From: Lewinella sp. IMCC34191 | Lineage (GTDB): Bacteria > Bacteroidota > Bacteroidia > Chitinophagales > Saprospiraceae | Reading direction: 5' to 3' | DNA length: 64,000 bases | Assembly (NCBI RefSeq): GCF_003390935.1 | Contig: NZ_QNQZ01000002.1 | Location: 248,001-312,000, forward strand | Shown: positions 34,332 to 42,730 of the stretch, one piece after another | Numbering within the stretch: the stretch's first letter is position 1 | Layout of the letters: every line of letters starts with the position of its first letter | Program-made: the position numbers and the translations under genes | The notes under the pieces: model-generated | What the model was told of the DNA's origin: nothing | The model's input: the letters and a program-made list of their open reading frames with translations, nothing else | Databases searched by the model: none

Positions 34332-34976
34332 CTACCCCCCGATCGCCTCGGTGATGGGTACGTCGCCGCGATTGAAGGTGATGACCTGACCTACCGTGCT
34401 TTTATCCCGTAGCACCGCGAGGATGACCTCCGCGACGTCGGGCCGGGGAACCTCCTTCGTATCCATCGGGGACGCTACGTTGATCTTGCCGGTGCCGTCC
34501 TCGTTTTTCAGCATTCCGGGACGGAGAATGGTGTAGTCGAGCCCGGACTGCTGGAGCATCTTGTCGGCGTAGTGCTTGGCGACGTAGTAGGGCTTCATGT
34601 CTTCGTTGGTCCAGGTGCTCCGGTCGCCGGTGCCGAGCGCGCTGACGATGACGAAGCGGCGCACACCGGCCTGCTCGGCGGCTTCCATGGCCTTCACGGC
34701 ACCGTCGAGGTCGATGGTCAGGGTCTTGTCGGGGCCGGTACTGCCTCCGGATCCGGCGGTAAATACGACGGCGTCGATCTTATTCATTTGCGCGGCCAGT
34801 TCGGATACGCTGCCCTCCAGGCTGGCTACCCGGGCCTCTACCCCCTTATCGCGGAACATTTCCCGCTGCTCGGATTTACGAATGAGGGCGACCGGTGTAA
34901 AGTCCGAAGCCGCGTTCATTTTATCCGTTACGATTTGGCCGATCTGTCCGTGGGCGCCGATAATTAAAACGTTCAT
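34332..34976 (-). CDS. NAD(P)-binding atypical SDR protein (NmrA/YwnB-like)
   Basis: A 214-residue Rossmann protein. The N-terminal nucleotide motif is VLIIGAHGQIGQIV, followed by VALIRKSEQREMF, IDAVVFTAGSGGSTGPDKT and VRRFVIVSALGTGDRS. It lacks the YxxxK arrangement of classical SDRs; YYVAKHYADKMLQQSGLDYTILRPGML is typical of atypical SDRs that act as flavin/NADPH reductases or sensors. Substrate unknown. It lies 53 bp downstream of the divergently unrelated barrel gene on the same strand. Confidence 0.82.
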   Translation of the reverse strand: MNVLIIGAHGQIGQIVTDKMNAASDFTPVALIRKSEQREMFRDKGVEARVASLEGSVSELAAQMNKIDAVVFTAGSGGSTGPDKTLTIDLDGAVKAMEAAEQAGVRRFVIVSALGTGDRSTWTNEDMKPYYVAKHYADKMLQQSGLDYTILRPGMLKNEDGTGKINVASPMDTKEVPRPDVAEVILAVLRDKSTVGQVITFNRGDVPITEAIGG

Positions 34977-35028
34977 GATGGTTCTTTCCTTACCAAGGTT
35001 TCAGCCGCGCTTCTGGTTGGCAAATACC

Positions 35029-35613
35029 TCAGAAATGGTAGCCGACGTTCACGGCGGGAATGAGGTAGAGCGGGCGGGGAGGAATATTCCGGCCGTCGAT
35101 TTCCAATTGCGCCCCGCTCAGTTTGGTAAAGGCCGCCACCGAGCCGGACAGGTAAAAGCCCCGGTATGGTTTCACCAATTTGGCGAAGAAATAGCGGTAG
35201 CCTAGCCGTACGCCGGCACTCACCGATTGCCGGACCCCCGTGGCGCCGCCGCTCGAGGCGAAAAGCTGATCGCTGTGGTAATCGCTGAGCAGCCCGACGA
35301 AGGGAGTGCTTCGCGGGCGGAACAGGTAATCCGCCTCGAATCCGATGCCGGAACTCTGGATCGCAAAGATCGTATTGCCAAGTATCAACCGGGGCTGATT
35401 GGCGGCAAAGGACTTCACGCTGATCCGGATGGGTCCGGTCTGGTAGCCAATGTTAATCGAGTAGCCCCGAAAAATGAAGGCCGCCGGCTCCAGCTCCACC
35501 TCGAGGTGACCGGGAACGGCGAGCGAATCCTGCGCGGAAAGGCCGGTGGTGAGCAGGAATAGAATCAGGAAGTACAATCTGCCAAAAAGCAGTTGCGGGT
35601 ACGTGGTTTTCAT
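35029..35613 (-). CDS. putative outer-membrane beta-barrel protein (paralogue of 14885-15460)
   Basis: A 194-residue protein with a signal peptide (LLFGRLYFLILFLLTTGLSAQ). It aligns by eye along its full length with the protein at 14885: GHLEVELEPAAFIFRGYSINIGYQ with RLEADLDALSIARSGYAVRVGYQ, SSGIGFEADYLFRPRSTPFVG with TSGIGFGADYFLRPARGLFAG, and the final NVGYHF with RMGYRF. Strand-like alternation and the terminal Phe suggest an outer-membrane barrel of about eight to ten strands. Function unknown. Confidence 0.75.
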   Translation of the reverse strand: MKTTYPQLLFGRLYFLILFLLTTGLSAQDSLAVPGHLEVELEPAAFIFRGYSINIGYQTGPIRISVKSFAANQPRLILGNTIFAIQSSGIGFEADYLFRPRSTPFVGLLSDYHSDQLFASSGGATGVRQSVSAGVRLGYRYFFAKLVKPYRGFYLSGSVAAFTKLSGAQLEIDGRNIPPRPLYLIPAVNVGYHF

Positions 35614-35685
35614 AGTGTATGGAATCCTAAAAGTGCTTCACGGAAATATCCGTAAAGTCGTTACTAAGAGCGTAAGATAAGGCAT

Positions 35686-36816
35686 TTAGTTCATTGCCCG
35701 CCGCCGCTTCTTGTTCAGCTTATTGGTCCAGATAATCGTACCGGTGACCGGCAGGCTGGTCGCGATCAGGCAGGCCAGGAAGTACAGTACTTTAGAAAAG
35801 GTGCCGAAGATTTCGCCCGTATGCAGGGGTTTGATCAGGGAGGCGATTCGCTCGCCTAGGCTCTTATCCGAAAAGCGATTGATGGCCAGCACCTCCCCGC
35901 TGCGGCCGATAAAAACCTGGTCGTAGGTAACCGGCGACCAGGATTCGGCCGCATACTTACGAACGGAAAAGAAGGCGTTGCGCTCACTGGGTAGATTGAC
36001 GGACCACTCCCCCTCGCCGGGAAATGTCGATCGGGCTACAGCCAACGCGCCTTCCGGTGAAATGTCTTTTACCTGCGCCCCGCCGCCCGTTTCGAATGCC
36101 GGTCCGCTACGGTCGAAGACCTTCGCGCCGATGACGGCCGATAGCCCCTCCCGGTAGCCATCGAACGACCAGCACAGTCCGGTGAGCCCCATGACCACGA
36201 TGAGGAGGCAGGCGTAAAAACCCAGCGTGTTGTGCAGGTCGTGGTTGATGCGTTTCCAGCCGGCGGAGGTTTTAATTTTGAAACCCTGTTTGATGTACTT
36301 CCAGCGAAGCTTTTTCGGAAACCAAATAATGATGCCCGAGACGGCCAGCAGCATGAAAATGATGGTGGCCACACCCACGATGGGGCGACCCACGGCCGAA
36401 TCCAGTAGCAGCCAGCGGTGGAGCCGGAACATCCGCAGCAGGAAACCGTCGGCGGAGGAAGGCCCTTCGCCTTGCACGGCGCCGGTATAGGGGTCGGCAA
36501 GCACGATCCGGCCCCGGCGCTGCGTCGGATCCTGCACGGAGAAACGGTAGGGTTCGTCGTCGGCCGCCGGTAGGGTAAAGCCGGTCACCGTCCCTTCCTG
36601 ACTTTCGACTTGGTGAAATAAGTCAGCCACGTCGCGCTTTTCAGCCCCCACGTTTACGGTCATCGTCTCCCGCGTAGCATCCTTAATCTCGTGCTCAAAG
36701 GTGAGAATGGTACCGCTCAGACACACGAGAAAAAGGATGATGCTGCTGGCCAGTCCGAGCCAGAGATGCACGTCGTTCATGAGGTCGCGAAAGCCGTAGG
36801 ATGCTGGTTTAGCCAT
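35686..36816 (-). CDS. PepSY-associated TM helix protein
   Basis: A 376-residue inner-membrane protein from ATG 36816. It has the four-helix pattern of PepSY_TM proteins: LMNDVHLWLGLASSIILFLVCLSGTILTFEHEI, FRLHRWLLLD..IVGVATIIFMLLAVSGIIIWFP, HDLHNTLGFYACLLIVVMGLTGLCW and LHTGEIFGTFSKVLYFLACLIATSLPVTGTIIW, with repeated helix histidines. Members are linked to iron or siderophore uptake and transmembrane ferric reduction. A copy of the 18-bp dispersed motif is translated inside it as GGGAQVK (36070-36087), in the large periplasmic loop. Confidence 0.87.
   Translation of the reverse strand: MAKPASYGFRDLMNDVHLWLGLASSIILFLVCLSGTILTFEHEIKDATRETMTVNVGAEKRDVADLFHQVESQEGTVTGFTLPAADDEPYRFSVQDPTQRRGRIVLADPYTGAVQGEGPSSADGFLLRMFRLHRWLLLDSAVGRPIVGVATIIFMLLAVSGIIIWFPKKLRWKYIKQGFKIKTSAGWKRINHDLHNTLGFYACLLIVVMGLTGLCWSFDGYREGLSAVIGAKVFDRSGPAFETGGGAQVKDISPEGALAVARSTFPGEGEWSVNLPSERNAFFSVRKYAAESWSPVTYDQVFIGRSGEVLAINRFSDKSLGERIASLIKPLHTGEIFGTFSKVLYFLACLIATSLPVTGTIIWTNKLNKKRRRAMN
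36070..36087 (-). repeat. dispersed 18-bp motif, copy 6 (inside a CDS)
   Basis: GGCGGCGGGGCGCAGGTA (17 of 18) on the minus strand, in frame within the PepSY protein, coding GGGAQV. The only strong copy found within a coding region. Confidence 0.85.
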
Positions 36817-37165
36817 GGTATGCAAGGGAATCAAGTGGTCCCCCAGCGACAAAGCAAGCTTCACCACCGGAGGACCGGTCACAAACTGACACAGGAAAGT
36901 CGTTGCCTAAGTTGGTACGGACGAGTCTGGGATCGATTCGGCCGCTGGAACACCAACGGGGGACGCACGGGCCGGCTGAGGTCATTTTGCGGGGATAAAG
37001 GCACGAAAGGGCACCTTAATGTTATTTAGACTAATTCGATATAGTACAAATGTAAACTTCACACCTCCTCTAAAACAAGCGCTTGACCAATAAATTCAAA
37101 ATTTCTTAATGCGGCCCCTGGCTCAACCTCCCTACCGGGCAATCGTTGGAAGGAAAACACTACCC
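36817..37165. other. divergent intergenic region with one candidate promoter
   Basis: This 349-bp gap between PepSY and the SDR gene holds no gene. The part from about 37010 to 37110 is AT-rich and contains the promoter-like signal listed separately and the 10-bp palindrome CAAGCGCTTG (37076-37085). Confidence 0.6.
37047..37078 (-). promoter_or_regulatory. candidate promoter for the PepSY gene
   Basis: On the minus strand TTG (37078-37076), a 21-bp spacer, then TACATTTG (37054-37047), a full match to TAnnTTTG. The TTG is part of the palindrome CAAGCGCTTG, a possible operator. The leader to ATG 36816 would be about 225 bases. Confidence 0.45.
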
Positions 37166-37960
37166 ATGGATTTGCAGCTAAGCGGAAAAACCGCCCTTGT
37201 CACCGGCTCTACGGCCGGCATCGGATACGCCATCGCCAATCTTCTCGCGCGGGAAGGCGCGGAGGTGATCGTCAACGGTCGCAAGCAGGCCGACGTCAAC
37301 GAGGTAGCGACGCAATTAAGCCATGAAACCGGCAACGAACAGGTACGGGGCATCGCCGCCGATTTTTCCAAAACGGAAGATGTGGATCGCCTGCTCCAGG
37401 AGCTTCCCGACGTTGATATCCTGGTTAATAACGTCGGCATCTTCGGCGAGGTCCCCTTCGCGGAGATCACCGACGAGCAGTGGCTGCAAACCTTTGACGT
37501 CAACGTGATGAGCGGCGTCCGGCTGGCCCGCCACTACTTCCCCCGTATGCTCAAGAAAAACGAGGGACGCATCATCTTTATCTCCAGCGAATCGGGGGAA
37601 AACATCCCCACCGAGATGATCCACTACGGCGTCAGCAAGACCGCCCAGCTCGCCCTTTCCCGTGGCCTCGCCCGCCTGACCAAGGGAACCAACGTGACGG
37701 TCAATTCCGTCCTGCCCGGCCCCACCATGAGCCGCGCCAACGAAGCCTCCCTGAAGGAACAGGCGGAAAAAAAGGACAAGTCACTGGATCAGGTGAAGGC
37801 CGACTTCATCGACGAAAAGCGCCCGACCTCCCTCATCCACCGCTGGGCCGAGCCGGAAGAGGTGGCGAATATGGTGGCTTACGTGGCCAGCCCCCTGTCG
37901 TCGGCCACCAACGGAGCTGCCCTGCGCGTGGACGGTGGCGTGGTGAACTTCATCGTGTAG
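37166..37960 (+). CDS. short-chain dehydrogenase/reductase
   Basis: A 264-residue classical SDR from ATG 37166, which has GGAAGGA about 14 bp upstream; a longer frame from 37109 is less likely. The cofactor motif is TGSTAGIGYAIA, followed by NNVGIFG, the catalytic Ser in FISSESGEN and Tyr/Lys in YGVSKTAQL, and the PGPT segment. The C-terminal DGGVVNFIV is typical. Substrate unknown. It converges with the GH95 gene, the stop codons being 3 bp apart. Confidence 0.9.
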   Translation: MDLQLSGKTALVTGSTAGIGYAIANLLAREGAEVIVNGRKQADVNEVATQLSHETGNEQVRGIAADFSKTEDVDRLLQELPDVDILVNNVGIFGEVPFAEITDEQWLQTFDVNVMSGVRLARHYFPRMLKKNEGRIIFISSESGENIPTEMIHYGVSKTAQLALSRGLARLTKGTNVTVNSVLPGPTMSRANEASLKEQAEKKDKSLDQVKADFIDEKRPTSLIHRWAEPEEVANMVAYVASPLSSATNGAALRVDGGVVNFIV

Positions 37961-37962
37961 GC

Positions 37963-40347
37963 CTACCAGTTCATCACCCGCGACTCCCCCGCCTTCAGCC
38001 GCAGGGGTAACTCCCGTTGCCCGTGGATGACGGTCGTCCGGGTATCCTTCAGTGCCTTGATGGTCGTCCGCTGCAGCCGGTTCTCCGACCACTCCAGGGT
38101 CACCTCGCAGCCGCCGCGGGTGCGTACGCCCGTGAGGCTGCCGCGCGACCACGCCTTTGGCAGGGCGGGCGTGAAGCGGATGTGATCCTCGGTGGACTGC
38201 ACCAGCATCTCGATGATGCCCGCCGCGCCGCCGAAGTTGCCGTCGATCTGGAAGGGTGGGTGGGCGTCGAGCAGGTTCGGATAGGTGCCGCCGTGGACGG
38301 CCCCCTTCGCCGGAACGTACTTCAGTAAGGACCGGTAGAGTCGGTAGGCGCGGTCACCATCCCAGAGCCTGGCCCATAGATTGATGCGCCAGCCCTTCGA
38401 CCAGCCCGTGCTTTCGTTGCCCTTTAGATCCAGGGACACCCGTGCGGCCCGGGCCAGCTGCGGCGTCAGGTCCGGCGCGATGTGGTGCCCGGGATGCACG
38501 CCGAAGAGGTGGGTCTGATGCCGGTGGCGGGGATCTTCGTCGTTCCAGTCGTAGAACCACTCCCGGATGTTTCCCTTTCGCCCTAGCCGGTAGGGATGAA
38601 GTTCCGCCTTGACGTTGTAGACCTCCTGCAGGAAGGAATCCTGAATACCCAGGGTCAGCGACGCGCCGATGAAATCATCGAAAAGCTCCTTCATCATGGC
38701 CAGATCCGCCGTGCCGCCGTATAGGGTGGAGCCGACGTAGCCCGATTTGGTCACGTACTTCGCTTCCGGTGAGGTGGACGGGGAGGTGATCCAGTGCCCC
38801 TGGTAGTCGCGCACGACCCAGTCCATGCAGAACTGCGTCGCCCCCTTCAGCAGCGGATAGGCTTCCTCGTGCAGGAAGGCGGTGTCCAGCGTAAAGAGAT
38901 AGTGCTCCCACAAGTGGGTGGCGAGCCAGGCCCCGCCCATGTTCCAGTTGGCCCAGTTGACGCCGCCGTCCTTCTCCCCTACCGGATTGCTCATGGCCCA
39001 GATGTCGGAGTTATGGGCGACGGACCAACCGCCGCTGTTGTAATAATTCCGCGCACTGGCCTCGCCGGTGACGGCCAGGTTCCGGATCCAGCCCAGCAGG
39101 GGTTCGTGCAGTTCGGAAAGATTGGCCGGACCCGCCAGCCAGTAGTTCTCCTCTACGTTGATATTGGTGGTGTAGTTGCTGCTCCACGGGGGGCGGAGGT
39201 AGGGGTTCCAGAGTCCCTGCAGGTTGGCCGGCACCTCGGGCGTACGGCTGCTCGAGATAAGCAGGTAGCGTCCGAAGTTAAAGTAGAGTTCCTCCAGCTG
39301 GGTGTCTTCCGCGCCGGTGGCGTAGCGCTGGAGTCGCGCGTCGGTAGGCAGCAGGGGGGCGTCCGTGCTACCCAGATCGAGTTGAACGCGGTCGTAGAAG
39401 CCACGGTAATCGGCGATGTGGCGCTCCTTCAGGGCATCGCAGGAGTAGCTGGCCGCTACTTCCAGCGCCTGAGCGGCGAGGGTGCGGTTGTTTCGTCCCT
39501 GCCGGGCCGGATCTTTGTCGAAACCATTAAAGCTGGTGGCAATGGACACCAGCAGCACCGCCTCGCTGGCGTTGCGGATGCTGAGCGTACTGTCGCTGAC
39601 ACTGACCTGCCCGTCGGTCTTGCTCACCCGGAACAGGGAAGAAAAGCGGGTCCCGCGCTCCGGGTCGAAGCGGACGGGGTCGGGCACGTCGTGGTAGCTG
39701 GGTTCCGCACTGTAGGGGGCATAGCCGTGGACGTCCAGCTGCCGGTTGCCGCGGGCGAAATCGTAGCGCAACAGGCTTTTAAAGTCCAGCGTGGTGTTGA
39801 GGGCACCGGGCCGGTCGGCCGTCAGGCGGATGACCACCACCTGATCGGGATGGCTGACGAAGTACTCCCGTTCGAAGGTGGTGCCCCCCGCCCGGTAGCG
39901 TACGCGGGCGACGGCGTTGGCGATATCGAGCTCGCGGTAGTACTTCGTGGGTTTGGCTTGCCCGTCAAAGTGGAGGTGCATCGTACCCAGCGGCGCGTAG
40001 GATTCGGAATAGGGTCCCTGGAGGTTGACGTTCAGCGAATCGGCGGCCTCGTAGTCGTCGCGGGCCAGCGCCTCCCGGATGGCGGGCAGTACCTCGTGGG
40101 CATCGCGGTCGATAGAGGTATCCACCGGTTCGCCGGACCACAGGGTGAGGTCATTCAGGAAGATGGTGTCCGTTTCCACCCCACCGAAGACGGTGGCGCC
40201 TACGCGGCCGTTCCCGAGCACGAGGCTCTCCTCGAAGTAGCCGGCCGGCTCGTCGTACCACAGGACGTGGTCGGTGGCGGTAGCGTCCTGAGCGGCAAGA
40301 CGTAAGCCAAAGAACAACAGGCAGAACGGTAGTAAAAAGCGTTTCAT
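37963..40347 (-). CDS. GH95 alpha-L-fucosidase/galactosidase
   Basis: A 794-residue exported protein (signal to LRLAAQ). The N-terminal beta domain begins LWYDEPAGYFEESLVLGNGRVGATVFGG with LNDLTLWSGEP, diagnostic of GH95. The (alpha/alpha)6 barrel has NLQGLWNP, the catalytic asparagine region TNINVEENYWLA, RHQTHLFGVHPGHHI, and the DGNFGGAAGIIEML motif that holds the catalytic Asp. GH95 enzymes cleave terminal alpha-1,2-fucose or related L-galactose by inversion. This suggests use of fucosylated or xyloglucan-type side chains, compatible with the GH5 gene. Confidence 0.93.
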   Translation of the reverse strand: MKRFLLPFCLLFFGLRLAAQDATATDHVLWYDEPAGYFEESLVLGNGRVGATVFGGVETDTIFLNDLTLWSGEPVDTSIDRDAHEVLPAIREALARDDYEAADSLNVNLQGPYSESYAPLGTMHLHFDGQAKPTKYYRELDIANAVARVRYRAGGTTFEREYFVSHPDQVVVIRLTADRPGALNTTLDFKSLLRYDFARGNRQLDVHGYAPYSAEPSYHDVPDPVRFDPERGTRFSSLFRVSKTDGQVSVSDSTLSIRNASEAVLLVSIATSFNGFDKDPARQGRNNRTLAAQALEVAASYSCDALKERHIADYRGFYDRVQLDLGSTDAPLLPTDARLQRYATGAEDTQLEELYFNFGRYLLISSSRTPEVPANLQGLWNPYLRPPWSSNYTTNINVEENYWLAGPANLSELHEPLLGWIRNLAVTGEASARNYYNSGGWSVAHNSDIWAMSNPVGEKDGGVNWANWNMGGAWLATHLWEHYLFTLDTAFLHEEAYPLLKGATQFCMDWVVRDYQGHWITSPSTSPEAKYVTKSGYVGSTLYGGTADLAMMKELFDDFIGASLTLGIQDSFLQEVYNVKAELHPYRLGRKGNIREWFYDWNDEDPRHRHQTHLFGVHPGHHIAPDLTPQLARAARVSLDLKGNESTGWSKGWRINLWARLWDGDRAYRLYRSLLKYVPAKGAVHGGTYPNLLDAHPPFQIDGNFGGAAGIIEMLVQSTEDHIRFTPALPKAWSRGSLTGVRTRGGCEVTLEWSENRLQRTTIKALKDTRTTVIHGQRELPLRLKAGESRVMNW

Positions 40348-40545
40348 ACGATCGACAGGCGAGTGACGGGACTAGGTACAACGGTGTGAGACGGGCAAAC
40401 TTACGTTGGGTGGGGGAAAAGGTAGAGCGGGTGGTGGGTTGCGGTAAAATCTGGCGCCATAAAAGTTCGTAAATTGTACGTGACGCCGCCGCCAAACTGT
40501 TTCCTACAGGGCGAGCGCTAAAAGTGTCGACCGGGTCGGATTAGC

Positions 40546-40576
40546 TTGCCGAAGTCAATTGCTTCCGTAAGCTTTG
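40546..40576 (+). promoter_or_regulatory. candidate promoter of the membrane-paralogue trio
   Basis: TTG (40546-40548), a 19-bp spacer, then TAAGCTTTG (40568-40576), close to TAnnTTTG with one extra base, 14 bp before ATG 40591. The same nonamer occurs at 42087-42095 before the TetR gene. Confidence 0.35.
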
Positions 40577-40590
40577 GCTCCTTTTAATGG

Positions 40591-41019
40591 ATGAATACAC
40601 CTAAAATGCGTAGCACGATCTTTCACTGGACTATTATTTGGGCAATATACCTTTTTCAATCTATCCTTGGCTTTGTACTTTTAGACCTCTTTACAATGCT
40701 ATTTGCCGAAGATCAATCTTCGATTTTAATAGACAGCCCCAGCGGAAGAAACCTGATGCTTTTATTTGCTGCAATTGGAACATTCATCGGATTTCCGTTG
40801 ATGATGCTCATTTCCGCTATATTTCGGGTAAAGAGATACGACAATAAGGGTTTAGTAATGGCGTATACTGCCTCCCTATTTATGCTGGTCTTTTTATCGG
40901 TAATGGCTGACCCTTATATCCTTTCGGTTATCTCCGCGGCGCTGTCCCTCCTATTTTGGGTATTGATTAATTGGATGAATAACCTAAATACATCGGGAAA
41001 GCCAAACGTCGGCAACTGA
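40591..41019 (+). CDS. small membrane protein, first of three tandem paralogues
   Basis: A 142-residue protein with four predicted membrane segments (IIWAIYLFQSILGFVLLDLF, LMLLFAAIGTFIGFPLMMLI, GLVMAYTASLFMLVFLSVMA, VISAALSLLFWVLINW). Between segments it carries LIDSPSGRN and FRVKRYDNKG, both repeated in the next gene. The DNA is visibly AT-richer than the surroundings. No known family is recognised. It begins the tandem set with 41100 and 41521. Confidence 0.75.
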   Translation: MNTPKMRSTIFHWTIIWAIYLFQSILGFVLLDLFTMLFAEDQSSILIDSPSGRNLMLLFAAIGTFIGFPLMMLISAIFRVKRYDNKGLVMAYTASLFMLVFLSVMADPYILSVISAALSLLFWVLINWMNNLNTSGKPNVGN

Positions 41020-41099
41020 GTAATATGAAAGCAGTCAGCACGTTACGGACTAAGCAAGGGTAATGCATTAGCCAAATCGCCTACTCCGATCGCATCAGC

Positions 41100-41531
41100 A
41101 TGAGGTATGCACATAAAGTAATTAGCATCACGGGGTACTGGCTCCTAGTAGGATTGCTCTACTTCGTACTATTAGTATTAGGCTTAACGTGCCTGGAGGT
41201 CACCAACTACTTTTCAACGGAAGTTCATCCTCCGCTGATGATAGATAGCGCTGCCGGCAGGATGCGAATGGTTCTATACTGCCTACTCGGAACATGTATT
41301 GGGGCCTTTTTAATGGTTTTCCTCTCGGCTGTATTCCGGGTGAAGCGGAACAATAATAAGGGGATGGTAATGGTGTATACCACGTCCCTTTTTCTGTTGG
41401 TGTTTTTTTCGGCAAATGCTGATTCAAAAATACTGGCGGCCATATGTGCGGCCCTCACGCTCCTGTTTTGGGTATCCATTCGCTGGACAAATAAGCTGCG
41501 CCGTACCCAAAAGCCAAAGCATGGCAGTTAG
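41100..41531 (+). CDS. small membrane protein, second of three tandem paralogues
   Basis: A 143-residue four-helix membrane protein. It shares with its upstream neighbour the order MIDSAAGRM, LLGTCIGAFLMVFLSAVFRVKRNNNKGMVMVYTTSLFLLVF and ALTLLFWVSIRW. The gene starts 80 bp downstream of the first copy, and its last 11 bp overlap the start of the third copy. Function unknown; duplication in place is the simplest reading. Confidence 0.75.
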   Translation: MRYAHKVISITGYWLLVGLLYFVLLVLGLTCLEVTNYFSTEVHPPLMIDSAAGRMRMVLYCLLGTCIGAFLMVFLSAVFRVKRNNNKGMVMVYTTSLFLLVFFSANADSKILAAICAALTLLFWVSIRWTNKLRRTQKPKHGS

Positions 41532-41973
41532 TTCGAATACAAAGACTAGCCCGCTTCGATTCACCACCCACGCAGCCCGTAGGGCACGGGTCGCATTCAT
41601 CTACTTTCTCCTTCTATTCTCCGGGCAGGCGATCGAAGAAGCAGCAAGCTACCTGTCCACCGGCATGAAGCCTATGTATTGGATAGGCTCTACCCCCGGA
41701 TTGCTTTATTTGGCCATGTATTCCGCGTTTGGCACCCTGATTGGTGTATTACTGATGTTCGTCTTGGCGAGAGTCTTCTCTATCCGCCCCGCAAACACCA
41801 AGGGAGTCGTCCTCTCGTACACCGCTTCGATCATGGTTCTGGGCTACCTGTATTACAATAGTAGCATCCTCTCCTTTCTCCCCCGGATCGTACTACTCAC
41901 GCTATCCTTCTGGATGCTGTACGCGCTGATCCGAAGAAATCGTCGGGGAGCGACGGAAAGGGAGGGGCGGTAG
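41521..41973 (+). CDS. small membrane protein, third of three tandem paralogues
   Basis: A 150-residue protein from ATG 41521, which overlaps the previous stop. It keeps the same plan: hydrophobic helix 1, then WIGSTPGLLYLAMYSAFGTLIGVLLMFVLARVFSI, RPANTKGVVLSYTASIMVLGY and a last helix LTLSFWMLYALI. It is the most diverged member and its base composition is closer to the genome average. An upstream in-frame start at 41416 would run through the second copy and is rejected. Confidence 0.72.
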   Translation: MAVSSNTKTSPLRFTTHAARRARVAFIYFLLLFSGQAIEEAASYLSTGMKPMYWIGSTPGLLYLAMYSAFGTLIGVLLMFVLARVFSIRPANTKGVVLSYTASIMVLGYLYYNSSILSFLPRIVLLTLSFWMLYALIRRNRRGATEREGR

Positions 41974-41987
41974 CATAACTAAACTTG

Positions 41988-42005
41988 GGCGGCGGAGCGC
42001 AGGTG
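41988..42005 (+). repeat. dispersed 18-bp motif, copy 7
   Basis: 17 of 18 match (last base G), 14 bp after the stop of the third membrane paralogue and 135 bp before the TetR gene. Confidence 0.85.
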
Positions 42006-42104
42006 AAAGCAACTCCGGACCGGTTTCCTCGCGAAATCGACCAGCCGTCAGACGAACTATTCACCGTTCCAACAAGCGAGGCAAAGTAAGCTTTGAACAA
42101 AATG

Positions 42105-42118
42105 AATGAACGTTCATT
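42105..42118. promoter_or_regulatory. palindromic TetR-type operator
   Basis: AATGAACGTTCATT is a perfect 14-bp palindrome 22 bp before the TetR start codon. Operators with a central ACGT or TGAACGTTCA core are typical of TetR/AcrR regulators, so the regulator probably represses its own operon here. The promoter-like TAAGCTTTG lies just upstream at 42087-42095. Confidence 0.75.
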
Positions 42119-42140
42119 TACATAGTACACCTATCCTACT

Positions 42141-42719
42141 ATGCCCACCACGGAAAAAGGACAAGCCAAACGAAGCGCGCTCATAGCGGCCGTCATCGAT
42201 CTGGTCAACAACAACGGCTTCCACGCCGCCCCGATGTCCCTGATCGCCAAGCGGGCGGGCGTAGCGGCGGGCACCATCTACCGCTACTTCGACGGCAAGC
42301 AGGACCTGGTCAACAAGGTGTACCTGGAAGTGAAGGAGGCCTTCAGCGCGTCGGCCTTCCGGGACTACGCTCCCACCGATTCCGTCGAAGACGATTTCCG
42401 CACGATCTGGTACAACATCGCCGCCTTTAAACTGCGGGAGCGGGACAAGGCCGTCTTCCTTTCCCAGTGCGACAACACCCCTATGATCGACGAGGCCAGT
42501 CGGCAGGAAGGCCTGCGTCACCTCCGGCCGCTGCTCGACCTTTGGCAGCGCGGACAGGCCCAGGGGATAATCCGCCCCGTCTCGCCCTACCAGCTCTACG
42601 CCTTCAGCATATACCCGATCGCCTTCCTACTCCACATGCAGCAGCGCGACCTCTACGACATCACCCAGCCCCGGATCGACGAAGTCTACCGGATGGCCTG
42701 GGATAGCATCAAACTATAA
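42141..42719 (+). CDS. TetR/AcrR-family transcriptional regulator
   Basis: A 192-residue regulator. The N-terminal helix-turn-helix is AVIDLVNNNGFHAAPMSLIAKRAGVAAGTIYRYFDGKQDLVNKVYLEV, the classic TetR DNA-binding domain. The remaining about 140 residues form the all-helical ligand and dimer domain. It is the first gene of a run with an MDR reductase, an iron-type alcohol dehydrogenase and a DJ-1/PfpI protein (gaps of 11, 4 and 54 bp). The likely inducers are electrophiles or aldehydes that those enzymes remove. Confidence 0.92.
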   Translation: MPTTEKGQAKRSALIAAVIDLVNNNGFHAAPMSLIAKRAGVAAGTIYRYFDGKQDLVNKVYLEVKEAFSASAFRDYAPTDSVEDDFRTIWYNIAAFKLRERDKAVFLSQCDNTPMIDEASRQEGLRHLRPLLDLWQRGQAQGIIRPVSPYQLYAFSIYPIAFLLHMQQRDLYDITQPRIDEVYRMAWDSIKL

Positions 42720-42730
42720 ACATTAACATT

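Noticed and set aside
38794..40305. 503-codon plus-strand frame
   Set aside because: Entirely antisense to the GH95 gene and rich in Gly/Val/Arg, typical of a shadow frame in GC-rich DNA.
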